Assembly: GCA_963739995.1 (NCBI GenBank)
Contig: CAVUCH010000013.1
Span: 124,001 to 188,000 of the forward strand
Direction of reading: 5' to 3'
Source: CAVUCH01 sp963739995
Lineage (GTDB): Bacteria > Acidobacteriota > Vicinamibacteria > Vicinamibacterales > JAENWD01
Length of the DNA: 64,000 nucleotides
Below are positions 11,249 through 21,613 of this stretch, in pieces. A model generated the notes under the pieces. It made no database searches. It was given only the letters and a program-made list of their open reading frames with translations, and was not told the DNA's origin. Numbering within the stretch: position 1 is the stretch's first letter; each line of letters starts with the position of its first letter. A program made the translations under genes and the position numbers.

Positions 11249-11257
11249 GCCCCCGTC

Positions 11258-14200
11258 TCAGTGCGCGGTCGCGACTTCCCGCCGGCGCGCCCCCCACAGC
11301 CGCAGGCGATCGAGATAGACGTACACGACAGGCGTTGTGTAGAGGGTCAGCACCTGGCTGACGAGCAGACCACCGACGATCGCGATACCGAGCGGCTGCC
11401 GGAGCTCGCTGCCTTCGCCGGCTCCGAAGACGAGTGGCAGCGCGCCCAGCAGCGCCGCGAGCGTCGTCATGAGGATGGGCCGCAGCCGAAGCCGGCATGC
11501 TTCGCGGATGGCCGCCTGCGGCGTCAGGCCGTTCTCGCGCTCGAGCTGCAGCGCCACGTCGATCATCAGGATCGCGTTCTTCATCACCACCCCGACGAGC
11601 AGGAACAGGCCAAGCATCGCGATCAGGCTGAACTCGGTCTCGAGCAGTTGGAGGGCGAGCAGCGCGCCGACACCGGCGGAGGGCAGGGTGGACAGGATCG
11701 TCAGCGGGTGCATGTAGCTCTCGTAGAGCACGCCCAGGACGATGTAGACGATGAGCAGGGTGCCGAGAATCGCCAGCGGCTGGTTGCCCTGCATCGTCTG
11801 GAAGAGCCGCGCGTTCCCCAAGAGGCGGCCCTGCACCGCAATCGGCATGGCAAGGCCCTCCACCGCGCGCTCGATGGAGGCCTGCGCCTGGCTCAAGCTC
11901 ACACCCGGCTTCAGATCGAACGAGATGGACGTGGACGCGAACTGGCCCCAATGGCTCACCCGGTCCGGAGCCGCCGAGTGCTCGTACCGGCTGAACGCCG
12001 AGAGCGGTACCCGATCGCCCGACGAGGAGATGACATACAGTCGATCGAGCGCCTCGGGCCCCTGCGCCCGCTCTGGCTCCACCTCCATCACGACGCGGTA
12101 CTGATTCAGCGCGTTGTAGATCGTCGACACCTGCCGCTGGCCGAAGGCATTGTTGAGCGTCTGGGTCACCGTATTCATCTCGACACCGAGACGGCGCGCT
12201 TCGGCGCGGTCGACGTTCAGCGCCACCTGCTGGCTCGTCACCAGCTCGTCGTCGAAGCCAGTCAGCTCGGGCAATTGCGAGAGCGCCTTGTTCACGCGCT
12301 CGCCCCACGTGCGCAGCAGGCGCGTGTCGTCCGCGAGCAGCGTGTACTCGTACCCGGTGCCTCCCTGCTGCCCTCCTCGGCCGCCGAAGCGGATGTCCTG
12401 GTCGACGAACATCCACAAGCGGGCGCCGGGCACCTTCGGAAGGGTGGATTGCAGGCGCTCCACGACGACCTGCGCGGCCACCTGGCGTTCGGCGAGCGGT
12501 TTCAGGCGGATGAAGGTCCAGGCGTTGTTGATGCCCCGGCCGCCGCCGATGTACCCACCAACGCTCTCGACGGCAGGGTCGGCGAGCACTGCCCGCCGGA
12601 TCTCGTCGATCTTGGGCTGCATGACCTGGAACGACAGGCCGTCGTCGCCGCGTATGAAGCCGCCGATTTGACCCGTGTCCTGCTGTGGGAGGAAGGTCTT
12701 GGGCGCCGTCATGTACAGGTGCACGTTGAGCGCCATCACCCCGAGCAGGAGACAGACGACGAGCGGAGCGTGCCGGAGCGCCCATCCGAGGGTGGTGTCG
12801 TACCCTCGCAGCAGCCGTCCGAACGCCGCCTCGCTCGCGCGCTGCAATGGGTTCAGCTGCCCGTGCCGGCGTGGCCCGAGCCAGCGCGCGCACAGCATCG
12901 GGGTGAGGGTGAGCGACACGAACAGCGAGATCGTGATTGCGGCCACGAGCGTGATCGAGAACTCGCGGAACAAGCGCTCGACGATCCCGCCCATGAACAG
13001 AATCGACACGAACACCGCGGCGAGGGCCAGATTCATCGAGAGCAACGTGGACCCGACCTCCCGTGCCCCGACGAGCGCCGCCTCGAAGGGGGGCTTCCCC
13101 ATCTCGACGTGACGCGAGATGTTCTCGAGCACCACGATTGCGTCGTCCACGACGAGGCCGGTGGCGACGATCAGCGCCATGAGCGACAGGTTGTTGAGGG
13201 AGAACCCCCACAGGTACATGACGGCGAAGCTGCCGACGAGCGCAATGGGCACGGCGGCGACAGGGATGGCAGCCGCGCGCACACTGGCGAGGAACACCAG
13301 CACGACGAGAATCACGAGCGCCACGGCCATGAGCAGCGTGCGCTCCGCATCGTGAAGCGTGGCACGGATGCTGGGCGAACGGTCGCTCGCGATGCTGAGG
13401 TCGACGTCGGCGGGCAGGAACGCCCGAAGGGTTGGCAGCTGCTGGTGGATGGCATCGGCCGTCTTGATGATGTTGGCGTCGGGCTGACGGCTGATCACCA
13501 GCAGGATGGCCGGATCGTTGTTGAAGAAGCCCGTGTTGAATCGGTCCTCCACGTCGTCGTGCACGCGGGCAACGTCCGAGAGGCGCACCGCGGCGCCGTC
13601 GCGGTAGCGGATGATCAGCGGCCGGTAGTCGGCGGCCTTGGCGAGCTGATCGCTCGCCTGCACCTGCCAGGACTGCGGCCCGTCCTCAACGACGCCCTTG
13701 GGCCGCAGCAGGTTGGCGCCGGTGATGGCCTGGCGCACATCGTCGAGCGAGATCCCATACTGCGTGAGCGCGTTCGGCTCGAGCTCGACGCGCACGGCCG
13801 GCAGTGACCCGCCCCCGACCGTCACGTCGCCGACGCCGGTGAGCTGCGCAACCTTCTGGGCGAGTACCGTCGAGGCGAGATCGTAGATCTCGCTCGGCGT
13901 TTTCGTCTTCGAGGTCAGCGCCAGAATCATGATCGGCGCCTGCGACGGGTTCATCTTCCGGTAGCTCGGCATGCCGGGCATCGCGCTCGGCAGCAGCGAC
14001 CGCGAGGCATTGATGGCAGCCTGCACCTCGCGCGCAGCCGCATTGATGTCCTTGCCGAGGTCGAACAGGATGTTGATTCGCGTCGATCCCTGGGAGCTCA
14101 TCGACGTGATTTCGCTGACACCGGCGATGGTGCCGAGCGCGCGTTCGAGCGGCGTCGCCACCGACGACGCCATCGTCTCGGGACTGGCGCCGGGCAGACT

Positions 14201-14347
14201 GGCGGTGACCATGATGGCCGGAAAATCCACTTGCGGCAGCGGCGACACCGGAAGCCTCGTGAACGCAACCGCACCCGCGAGCACGATGGACAGGTTGAGC
14301 AGCGTGGTCGTGACGCTGCGCCGGATGAAGGGGGACGACACGCTCAT
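11258..14347 (-). CDS. mdtC: Multidrug efflux RND permease, MdtC-like
   Basis: 1029 residues, intact. It has the hydrophobe/amphiphile-exporter RND layout: N-terminus SPFIRRSVTTTLLNLSIVLAG, then FPAIMVTASLPGASPETMASSV. The TM4 aspartates are in GLVVDDAIVVLENISRH, and the C-terminal half contains VLGVLYESYMHPLTILSTLPSAGVGA. It is the last gene of a minus-strand mdtA-mdtB-mdtC order, starting 7 bp after the stop of the mdtB-like gene. MdtB and MdtC form a mixed trimer in enterobacteria, so an intact MdtC beside a broken MdtB is notable. The C-terminus ends shortly after the last membrane segment (LYTTPVVYVYLDRLRL). Family secure; substrate unknown. Confidence 0.9.
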   Translation of the reverse strand: MSVSSPFIRRSVTTTLLNLSIVLAGAVAFTRLPVSPLPQVDFPAIMVTASLPGASPETMASSVATPLERALGTIAGVSEITSMSSQGSTRINILFDLGKDINAAAREVQAAINASRSLLPSAMPGMPSYRKMNPSQAPIMILALTSKTKTPSEIYDLASTVLAQKVAQLTGVGDVTVGGGSLPAVRVELEPNALTQYGISLDDVRQAITGANLLRPKGVVEDGPQSWQVQASDQLAKAADYRPLIIRYRDGAAVRLSDVARVHDDVEDRFNTGFFNNDPAILLVISRQPDANIIKTADAIHQQLPTLRAFLPADVDLSIASDRSPSIRATLHDAERTLLMAVALVILVVLVFLASVRAAAIPVAAVPIALVGSFAVMYLWGFSLNNLSLMALIVATGLVVDDAIVVLENISRHVEMGKPPFEAALVGAREVGSTLLSMNLALAAVFVSILFMGGIVERLFREFSITLVAAITISLFVSLTLTPMLCARWLGPRRHGQLNPLQRASEAAFGRLLRGYDTTLGWALRHAPLVVCLLLGVMALNVHLYMTAPKTFLPQQDTGQIGGFIRGDDGLSFQVMQPKIDEIRRAVLADPAVESVGGYIGGGRGINNAWTFIRLKPLAERQVAAQVVVERLQSTLPKVPGARLWMFVDQDIRFGGRGGQQGGTGYEYTLLADDTRLLRTWGERVNKALSQLPELTGFDDELVTSQQVALNVDRAEARRLGVEMNTVTQTLNNAFGQRQVSTIYNALNQYRVVMEVEPERAQGPEALDRLYVISSSGDRVPLSAFSRYEHSAAPDRVSHWGQFASTSISFDLKPGVSLSQAQASIERAVEGLAMPIAVQGRLLGNARLFQTMQGNQPLAILGTLLIVYIVLGVLYESYMHPLTILSTLPSAGVGALLALQLLETEFSLIAMLGLFLLVGVVMKNAILMIDVALQLERENGLTPQAAIREACRLRLRPILMTTLAALLGALPLVFGAGEGSELRQPLGIAIVGGLLVSQVLTLYTTPVVYVYLDRLRLWGARRREVATAH

Positions 14348-14354
14348 GCAGCCC

Positions 14355-17300
14355 TCACGCGGTCGCGTCGCCAGCCTTGAACGCCGGCTGGCGCGCCGCC
14401 CACCGGTGTCCGAGCCGATCGAAGAAGAGGTAAATCACCGGGGTCGTGAAGAGCGTCAGCACCTGGCTGACGAGCAGGCCGCCGACCATGACGATGCCGA
14501 GCGGCTGCCGCAGCTCGGCGCCGGAGCCCGAAGCAAACATGAGGGGCAGGGCGCCGAACAGCGCCGCCAGCGTCGTCATCATGATCGGGCGGAATCGCAG
14601 CAACGCCGCCTGATAGATCGCCTCTCGCGGCGCCATTCCCTGCGTGCGCTCCGCGTCGAGCGCGAAGTCGATCATCATGATCGCGTTCTTCTTCACGATT
14701 CCGATCAGCAGGATGATGCCGATGACGGCGATGAGGCTCAGGTCCTGCCCCGTCAGCAGCAGCGCGAGCAGTGCGCCGACACCCGCCGACGGCAACGTGG
14801 ACAGAATGGTGATCGGGTGGACGTAGCTCTCATAGAGCACGCCGAGCACGATGTACATCGTGACGATTGCCGCCAGGATGAGCAGCAGCGTGCTGTCGAG
14901 CGAGGCGCGGAACGCCTCGGCCGCGCCCTGGAACCGCGTCTGGATGCTTGCGGGCAGGCCGAGCTCGCGCTGCGGCCTTCTCGATGGCGGCGACGGCCGC
15001 GCCGAGCGACGCGTTCGGGCCGAGGTTGAACGACAGCGTCACCGCCGGGAACTGCCCCGAGTGGTTGATGACCAGCGGCGTGTAACGCTCCTCGACCGAC
15101 GCGATACTCGAAAGCTGAATCTGGCCGCCCTGTTCCTCCTGCTCGCCCCGCTGGCCGCCATCGGCGCTCGCCACATGAATCTGACCGAGCGCGTCCGGCC
15201 CCATCTGGTACCGCGGCGCCGCCTCGAGCACCACGCGGTACTGGTTCGCCTGCGTGTAGATCGTCGAGATCAGCCGCTGGCCGAACGCGTCGTACAGCGC
15301 ATCGTCGATCGCGGAGACGCTGACCCCGACACGGCTCGCGGCATCGCGATCGACGTTCAGGAACGCCTGCAGCCCGCGATCCTGCAGGTCGCTCGCCACA
15401 TCGAGCAGTTCGGGCGCGGCGCGGAGGCGATCCACCAGCTTCGGCACCCACTCGCTCAGCCGCGTGGCGTCCGGATCCTCCATGATGAACTGGAACTGCG
15501 TGCGGCTGACGCGGTCCTCGATCGTGAGGTCCTGAACGGGTTGCAGGTAGACCGTGATGCCGGGCACGTCGTGCAGGCGTGTGCGGAGGGTCGCGATGAT
15601 CTCGGTGGCCGTGCGCGTCCGGCGGTCGTGGGGCGCCAGCGTGATGAGCATGCGGCCGCTGTTGAGGGTCGTGTTGCTGCCGTCTACCCCGATGAACGAC
15701 GAGAGGCCTGTCACATCGGGCTCGGCGAGCATCGCGCGAGCCGCCGCCTGCTGCCGTTCGACCATCGCCTCGAACGACACCGACTGCGGCGCCTCGGTGA
15801 TGGCCTGGATGGCGCCGGTGTCCTGCACGGGGAAAAAGCCCTTCGGCACCGCCAGGTAGAGCACCACGGTGAGGGCCAGGGTGGCAACCGCCACGAGGAG
15901 CGTCAGCGTCTGGTGGCGGAGCACCCAGTGCAACTGCCGGCCATACGTTTCGATCAGCGAGTCGAGCACGGCGCCGCTCTTCCGGTAGAACCAGCCCTGT
16001 TCGTGGGCGTGCCGGTGCCTGAGCAGCCGCGCGCTCATCATCGGCGTGAGCGTGAGCGACACCACCAGGGAGATGAGGATCGAGACGGCGAGGGTGATCG
16101 CGAACTCGCGGAACAGGCGCCCGACAACGTCCGCCATGAAGAGCAGCGGGATGAGCACCGCGATGAGGGAGATGGTCAGGGAGATCAGCGTGAACCCGAT
16201 CTCCTTCGAACCGATCAGCGCCGCCCTGAATGGCGTCTCGCCTTCCTCGATGTGGCGCGCGATGTTCTCCATCATCACGATCGCGTCGTCCACGACGAAG
16301 CCGGTCGCGATGGTGAGCGCCATGAGGGTCAGGTTGTTGACCGAGAAACCGGCCAGGTACATCACGCCGAAGGTCCCGATCAGCGAGAGGGGCACCACGA
16401 CGCTCGGGATCACCGTCGCCGGGATGTTCCTGAGGAACAGAAACGTGACGAGAACGACGAGCCCGATGGCGAAGACGAGCTCGCGCTGCACGTCGCGCAC
16501 CGATGCACGGATGGTTTCCGTCCGATTGCTGATGACGTCCACTCGCAAGGTCGACGGCAGGCTGGCCGTGAGCGTCGGGAGCAGCTGATGTACGCGGTCC
16601 ACCACGGCGATGACATTGGCGCCCGGTTGCCGCTGCACGTTGACGAGCACGGCTGGCAGGTCGTTCGCCCACGCCGCCAGACGGCGATTTTCCGCCCCGT
16701 CAACGACGTCAGCCACGTCCGACAGCCGGAGCGGCGCGCCCTCGCGGTAGGCGACGATCAGGTCCTCGTACGCCGCCGGAGACCGGAGTTGATCGTTGGC
16801 GTCCAGCATGAACGACCGCTCGGGACCATCGAAGTTGCCCTTCGGTTGGTTGACGTTGGCCGCCGACACGACCTCGCGCAGGGACTCGAGGTTCAGGTTG
16901 TGCGCGGCGAGTGCCTGCGGGTTCGCCTGGATGCGCACGGCCGGCCGCTGGCCGCCCGCGATGCTGACGAGCCCGACGCCGGGCAGCTGCGACAGCTTCT
17001 GTGCCACGCGCGTGTCCACGAGATCGTGCACCTGCGGCAAGGGCACGGTCTTCGAGGTGATCGCCAGCGTGAGCACCGGCGTATCGGCCGGGTTCACCTT
17101 GTTGTAAACCGGCGGCTGCGGCAGGTCGTTCGGCAGCAGGGTGTTGGCCGCGTTGATCGCCGCCTGTACCTCCTGCTCCGCAACGTCGAGCTGCCTTCTC
17201 CAGGGCGAACCGCAGCGTGATGACAGATGCGCCGCCTGAGCTCGTCGAGGACATCTGGTCGAGCCCTGGCATCTGCCCGAACTGCCGCTCCAGCGGGGCG

Positions 17301-17491
17301 GTTACGCTACTCGTCATCACCTCGGGGCTGGCGCCCGGGTAGAACGTGAGCACGCGGATGGTGGGGTAGTCGACCTGCGGCAGCGCTGAAACCGGCAGCA
17401 GGCCGTACGCCAGCAGGCCGGAGATCAGCACCGCTGCCATCAGCAACGCCGTCGCCACCGGCCGCTCGATGAACGGGCGGGAAATGTTCAC
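14355..17491 (-). pseudogene. mdtB: MdtB-like RND permease interrupted by two +1 frameshifts
   Basis: Three consecutive reading frames together give one full-length permease. The first (from 17491, GTG start overlapping the mdtA-like stop as GTGA) reads NISRPFIERPVATALLMAAV to RFALEK. After one extra base near 17194-17195 the homologous sequence continues as QLDVAEQEVQAAINAANTLL through to IEK. A second extra base near 14973 moves it to the frame QRELGLPASIQTRFQG and on to MYIVLGVLYESYVHPITI. Without the two insertions the protein would be about 1045 residues with all expected motifs (GFVVDDAIVMMENIARH). As written it cannot make a full permease. It may be a recent pseudogene or carry sequence errors; sequence in all three segments is otherwise well conserved. 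Confidence 0.85.
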
Positions 17492-18765
17492 CGGGCAGCG
17501 CCCCCCGGTGTCGTCGCGCCGCCGGGCGCCGAAGCGCGCGGGGGCGCCGGCTGGCCCGCGTTCGTCACGACCTGCACCTTTGCGCCTTCCGTCAACTCGT
17601 CCACGCCCTCGAGAACGATCCGCTCGGAGCCATCGAGACCGGACGTCACCGCCACGCGATCACCCTCGGCGGGTCCGAGCGCAATCCGCTTGATGGTGAC
17701 CTTGCTGTCCGGCTTCACCGCGTACACAAAAGTTCCGAACGACGCGCGCTGCACGGCGGCCGAGGGGATCACGGTGGCGTCTTCCAGCGTGTTCACGCGG
17801 AGCCGGATGTTCACGAATTGGTTTGGAAACAACTGCTCCTGCTCATTGGCGAACCGCGCGCGCAGCTTGATCGTGCCCGTGGCCGTGTCGATTTGATTGT
17901 CCATGGTCTGAAGCGTGCCCTCTGCGAGCAGCACCTGTCTCGGACCGGTCCCACGCCTGCACCGGCCGTCGCTGCCCCTTGTCGCAGGCCCGCCAGCACC
18001 GCAGGCAGCTCCGCCTCCGGCACCGTGAACAGCACCGAGATCGGCCGCATCTGCGTGATGACGACGAGTCCGTTGGTGTCGCCGGCTTCGAATCAGGTTG
18101 CCGGCGTCCACCTGCCGGAGCCCCAGCCGGCCGTGGATCGGAGCGACAATCCGCGTGTACGCGAGCTGCAGCCGGGCGGTGTTCACCTGAGCCTCGTTTG
18201 CCTGAAGCGCACCCTGGAACTGCTGCACCAGCGCTTCCTGCGTGGTCACCTGCTGTTTGGTGATCAGGCCCTCGCTGGCGAGACGCTGGTAGCTGGCAAG
18301 GTCGCCCTGGGCGTTCTTGAGCCGCGCGCGGTTCTCCTCCAGCTGCCCCTGCGCCTGGGCGAGCTGCACCTGGTAGGGCCGCGAATCGATTTCGGCGAGC
18401 AGGTCACCCGCCGAGACGTGCTGTCCTTCCGTGAACAGCACGCGCACGAGCTCGCCGTCGAGCCGGCTGCGGACCGTGACGGTGTTGAACGGCGTGACCG
18501 TGCCGAGCGCGCGGACGTCGACGTCGATGGTGGCCTTCTCGACCGGCACGACACGCACCGAAACGATCTCATTCGGCCCGCCGAAGCGGCCGCGCGGAAC
18601 GGTCGGCGCAGCGGTGCCGCGCCCCCAGTACCAGTAGGCGGCGGCGCTGGCGCCAAGAAGCAGGAAGCCCACGATCCACAGGCGGAAATTGGACGCGGAG
18701 GGAGCGCGAACTGCGGCGGTCTCAGGGCTGGTCATGGACGGTGATGAATCTTTCAAGAGCAGCAT
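17488..18765 (-). CDS. mdtA: MdtA-like periplasmic adaptor with a frame-scrambled central segment
   Basis: A 425-codon frame with an N-terminal anchor (LWIVGFLLLGASAAAYWYW) and clear adaptor sequence at both ends: VRALGTVTPFNTVTVRSRLDGE early, and NQIDTATGTIKLRARFANEQ and PNQFVNIRLRVNTLE late. The middle (from GNLIRSRRHQR to about RGTGPRQV) is not adaptor-like. Shifting frame recovers EAGDTNGLVVITQMRPISVLF, then QRRPVQAWDRSETG, then LAEGTLQTM, which aligns with MdtA spacing. Three single-base insertions near 18089, 17978 and 17934 therefore cancel out, hiding about 50 wrong residues inside an open frame. Start 18765 or the internal ATG at 18735. First gene of the mdtABC-like operon. Confidence 0.8.
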   Translation of the reverse strand: MLLLKDSSPSMTSPETAAVRAPSASNFRLWIVGFLLLGASAAAYWYWGRGTAAPTVPRGRFGGPNEIVSVRVVPVEKATIDVDVRALGTVTPFNTVTVRSRLDGELVRVLFTEGQHVSAGDLLAEIDSRPYQVQLAQAQGQLEENRARLKNAQGDLASYQRLASEGLITKQQVTTQEALVQQFQGALQANEAQVNTARLQLAYTRIVAPIHGRLGLRQVDAGNLIRSRRHQRTRRHHADAADLGAVHGAGGGAACGAGGPATRGSDGRCRRGTGPRQVLLAEGTLQTMDNQIDTATGTIKLRARFANEQEQLFPNQFVNIRLRVNTLEDATVIPSAAVQRASFGTFVYAVKPDSKVTIKRIALGPAEGDRVAVTSGLDGSERIVLEGVDELTEGAKVQVVTNAGQPAPPRASAPGGATTPGGAAR

Positions 18766-19098
18766 GTCCCGTCATTTCATCGCGACGGGAGCGTACAGTG
18801 TTTAGGACGATGTAATGACTTTGTTAAGGATGTAAAACCACCTGAGACCTGCACCAGCTGACCCTGCACACCCTCGCTCGTGCGGGGCGGCGGCGCGGCC
18901 TTTCAGTCGAGCCACACCCAACGCCCGGCAGACAACCGCGGGCGCTGGGCTCCGCCATTCGCCCCGGCGACGATCGTCACCAGATTACGCGCGCGGCGTA
19001 ATTCGAGACAGCGATCTTATTCTTTCGGGCGGCCAGCCAGTGCACCTGCGCTGTTATTCGCCCAGCCGTGTGCGTGGGATAGCGCGGCACGGTCCGCG
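18766..19098. other. Divergent intergenic region between mdtABC-like operon and hydrolase gene
   Basis: About 330 bp without a supported gene. The most AT-rich part (about 18800-18840) contains direct repeats on the minus strand, TTACATCC and TTACATCG, 16 bp apart. It should hold the mdtA promoter and possibly an operator. The rest is GC-rich with no clear element. Confidence 0.4.
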
Positions 19099-19104
19099 TA
19101 TGAT
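19099..19104 (+). promoter_or_regulatory. -10-like hexamer 7 nt before GTG start (leaderless type)
   Basis: TATGAT is followed by seven bases and then the in-frame GTG at 19112. It is one of six such arrangements in the window. No clear -35 box is seen. Confidence 0.45.
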
Positions 19105-19111
19105 GCGGGTC

Positions 19112-21445
19112 GTGCCCCTCACCCGGCAACGCTGCCAACTCATCTGCCACAAAGCCTCCCCTACGCCTCTCCTCTGCGCACTTGGCCTGGCGGTCAGCGT
19201 GATGACGGCAGACGCCACGATGCCTGCCCGGCGCGCTTCGCCTTCCCACGCTGCGCCCGCAGCACACTGGGGCCCCGATCGAGACTCGACTCCCGGGCGT
19301 TCAGCCGTGTCGCACCAGGCTTCGGCATGGGACGTTCTCGCGTCCGGCGAGCGATCGGACGACCGACGCCTGGGCGCGCTCCGGACTCTCGACACGCATT
19401 GCCCGTTCACGCCGCCCGCCAGCCTCGTGGATTGGCAGCACCGGGCAATCGAACTCAGACGGCAGCTGCAGGTCGCCCTCGGGCTGTGGCCCTCGCCGAC
19501 CCGCTCGCCCCTCAACGCACGGGTGCACGGCACCATCGATCGCGACGGCTACGTTGTCGACAAGGTGGTGTTCGAAAGCATCCCGGGACACTTCGTGACC
19601 GGCAATTTGTACCGACCGAAGGGCAAGCCCGGACGGCTCGCCGCGGTGCTCTCGCCGCACGGGCACTGGCCCGGTGGCCGGTTCCAGGACGCGGGTGCGA
19701 AGGAGGCCCGGGAGGAGATCGCGAGCGGGGCAGAGCCGTTCGACTCAGCCGCGCGGCATCCGCTCCAGGCGCGTGCCGTGCACCTCGCCCGCATGGGCGT
19801 CGTCACGTTCTTCTACGACATGGAGGGCTATGCCGACAGCGTGCAGATCCCGCGCGCGGTCACGCACGAGTTGAAGGGCGCGCGCCCGCAGATGCACGAC
19901 GCGAAAGCATGGGGCCTGTACAGTCCGCAGGCCGAGCTGCACCTGCAGAGCGTCATGGGACTGCAGACGTGGAACTCGGTTCGTGCGCTCGACTACCTCG
20001 TGAGCCGCGACGATGTGGATGCCACCCGGATCGGAGTGACGGGTGAAAGCGGCGGCGCCACACAAACGATGATGGTCGCCGCGGTCGACGAGCGGCCCGC
20101 GGCGTTCTTTCCGGCCGTCATGGTCTCGACGCACATGCAGGGCGGCTGCACGTGCGAGAACGCCAGCTATCTGCGTATCGGCACCAGCAACGCGGAGATC
20201 GCCGCGCTCGCGGCGCCGCGTCCGGTCGGCATGACCGCCGCGGACGACTGGACGAAGGAGTTCGCGACGGACGGGTATCCGGACGTGCAGCGGGTGTTTG
20301 CACTCGTCGGCGCACCCGACCACGTGTCGTTGCGACCCTTCCTTCAGTTCGAACACAACTACAACGGTGTCGCGCGTGCGGTCATGTACCAGTGGTTCAA
20401 CCGGCACCTGCGCCTCGGGTACAACGACGTGCCGCACGAGCGGCCGTTCGTCCCGCTGAGCGTCACGGAGGCGAGCGTGTGGGACGCCGCCCACCCGAAG
20501 CCGCCAACCGGCGAGGCACACGAACGCGGAGTACCGAGATGGCTGACGGAGGATGCGTCAGCCTCCCTTTCGACGCTGACGCCGAGGGACACCGCCGCGC
20601 GCGAGCGGTTCACCGAGATAGTCGGAGGCGCGTTCTCGGTCATGCTCGGCGGCCCGATGTCTTCGCGTGACGAGGTGCGGTTCGACGAGCGCGCCACGAA
20701 ACGGGCGGGCGGCGACACTGTCACTACCGGCCTCCTCCGCCGTGCGTCGACCGGCGCGGCGCTTCCGGGGCTGCTGTGGTCGCGCGGACCGGCCCGGGGT
20801 GTTGCGGTCCTGATATCCCCGGACGGCAAGTCAGCGACGCGAGGCCAGTCCGACGCAGCCTCCGCCCAGGTGGCACGGTTGCTGGCGGCTGGGTACGACG
20901 TCCTCGGGATCGACGTGCTGGGGCAGGGCGAGTTGCGGAGCCCGACGGCGACATTCGCGCGCGTCCGGCTGGCGAGCGAGCGCGCACACGCGGGGTTCAC
21001 CTTCGGCTACAACCTGCCGCTGCCTTCCGAACGGGTGCAGGACGTCCTGACCGCGACCCGCTTCGCGCGCGACCGCGCGGGGGCGAACGGGGCGGTCATC
21101 CTCGTCGCCTCGGGACCTGCGGCTGCCTGGGCGGCCGGAGCGCGGGTGCTTGCCGCGGCCGATGTGAATCGCGCCGTGCTCGATCTCCAGGGCTTCCGGT
21201 TCGCAGGGGTCGACCGGATCGACGCGCCCGATTTCCTGCCCGGCGCAGCGAAGTACGGCGATGTGCCCGCGCTGCTGGCGCTCTCGTCACCCCGCGAGGT
21301 CTGGATCCTCGAGACGGCCGATGAGGCGCGCGCCTCTCTTGGCCTGGTCACCCGCGCGTACAGCGCGAACGGCGCGGGCGCGGAGCTCACGATCGCACCG
21401 GCGGGGGCCAGTATTGACGATGGCATCGCGTGGGCGGTGCGCTGA
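19112..21445 (+). CDS. Secreted two-domain alpha/beta hydrolase (acetylxylan-esterase-like)
   Basis: About 777 residues. A signal-like segment (TPLLCALGLAVSVMTADA) precedes an alpha/beta hydrolase domain. Visible landmarks are VFESIPGHFVTGNLYRPKG, AAVLSPHGHWPGG (oxyanion strand) and the nucleophile elbow GVTGESGGAT. A second hydrolase-like domain begins near GVAVLISPDGKSATRGQ, but its elbow position reads LVASGPAAA, so it may be inactive. This tandem arrangement occurs in acetylxylan-esterase/dienelactone-hydrolase-like proteins of acidobacteria and planctomycetes. A PIG-L deacetylase follows 168 bp downstream, which suggests deacylation of an external glycan. Start choice is open: GTG 19112 fits the leaderless -10; ATG 19040, 19100 and 19103 are alternatives in the same frame. 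Confidence 0.7.
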   Translation: MPLTRQRCQLICHKASPTPLLCALGLAVSVMTADATMPARRASPSHAAPAAHWGPDRDSTPGRSAVSHQASAWDVLASGERSDDRRLGALRTLDTHCPFTPPASLVDWQHRAIELRRQLQVALGLWPSPTRSPLNARVHGTIDRDGYVVDKVVFESIPGHFVTGNLYRPKGKPGRLAAVLSPHGHWPGGRFQDAGAKEAREEIASGAEPFDSAARHPLQARAVHLARMGVVTFFYDMEGYADSVQIPRAVTHELKGARPQMHDAKAWGLYSPQAELHLQSVMGLQTWNSVRALDYLVSRDDVDATRIGVTGESGGATQTMMVAAVDERPAAFFPAVMVSTHMQGGCTCENASYLRIGTSNAEIAALAAPRPVGMTAADDWTKEFATDGYPDVQRVFALVGAPDHVSLRPFLQFEHNYNGVARAVMYQWFNRHLRLGYNDVPHERPFVPLSVTEASVWDAAHPKPPTGEAHERGVPRWLTEDASASLSTLTPRDTAARERFTEIVGGAFSVMLGGPMSSRDEVRFDERATKRAGGDTVTTGLLRRASTGAALPGLLWSRGPARGVAVLISPDGKSATRGQSDAASAQVARLLAAGYDVLGIDVLGQGELRSPTATFARVRLASERAHAGFTFGYNLPLPSERVQDVLTATRFARDRAGANGAVILVASGPAAAWAAGARVLAAADVNRAVLDLQGFRFAGVDRIDAPDFLPGAAKYGDVPALLALSSPREVWILETADEARASLGLVTRAYSANGAGAELTIAPAGASIDDGIAWAVR

Positions 21446-21613
21446 CATTGGACTGCGCGCAGGCTCCCGACGCACGTTCGTCACGAGAACTTCAACACAC
21501 GGAGGAACGCCGAGGACAGGCCTCCGCTCGGCGGCTGGTGAGTGCGGGCTCGCGCACTCGGCTTACGGATTGAGGACGCGACCGTTATCATGACGGCCAC
21601 CAGGGAGGTTCCG

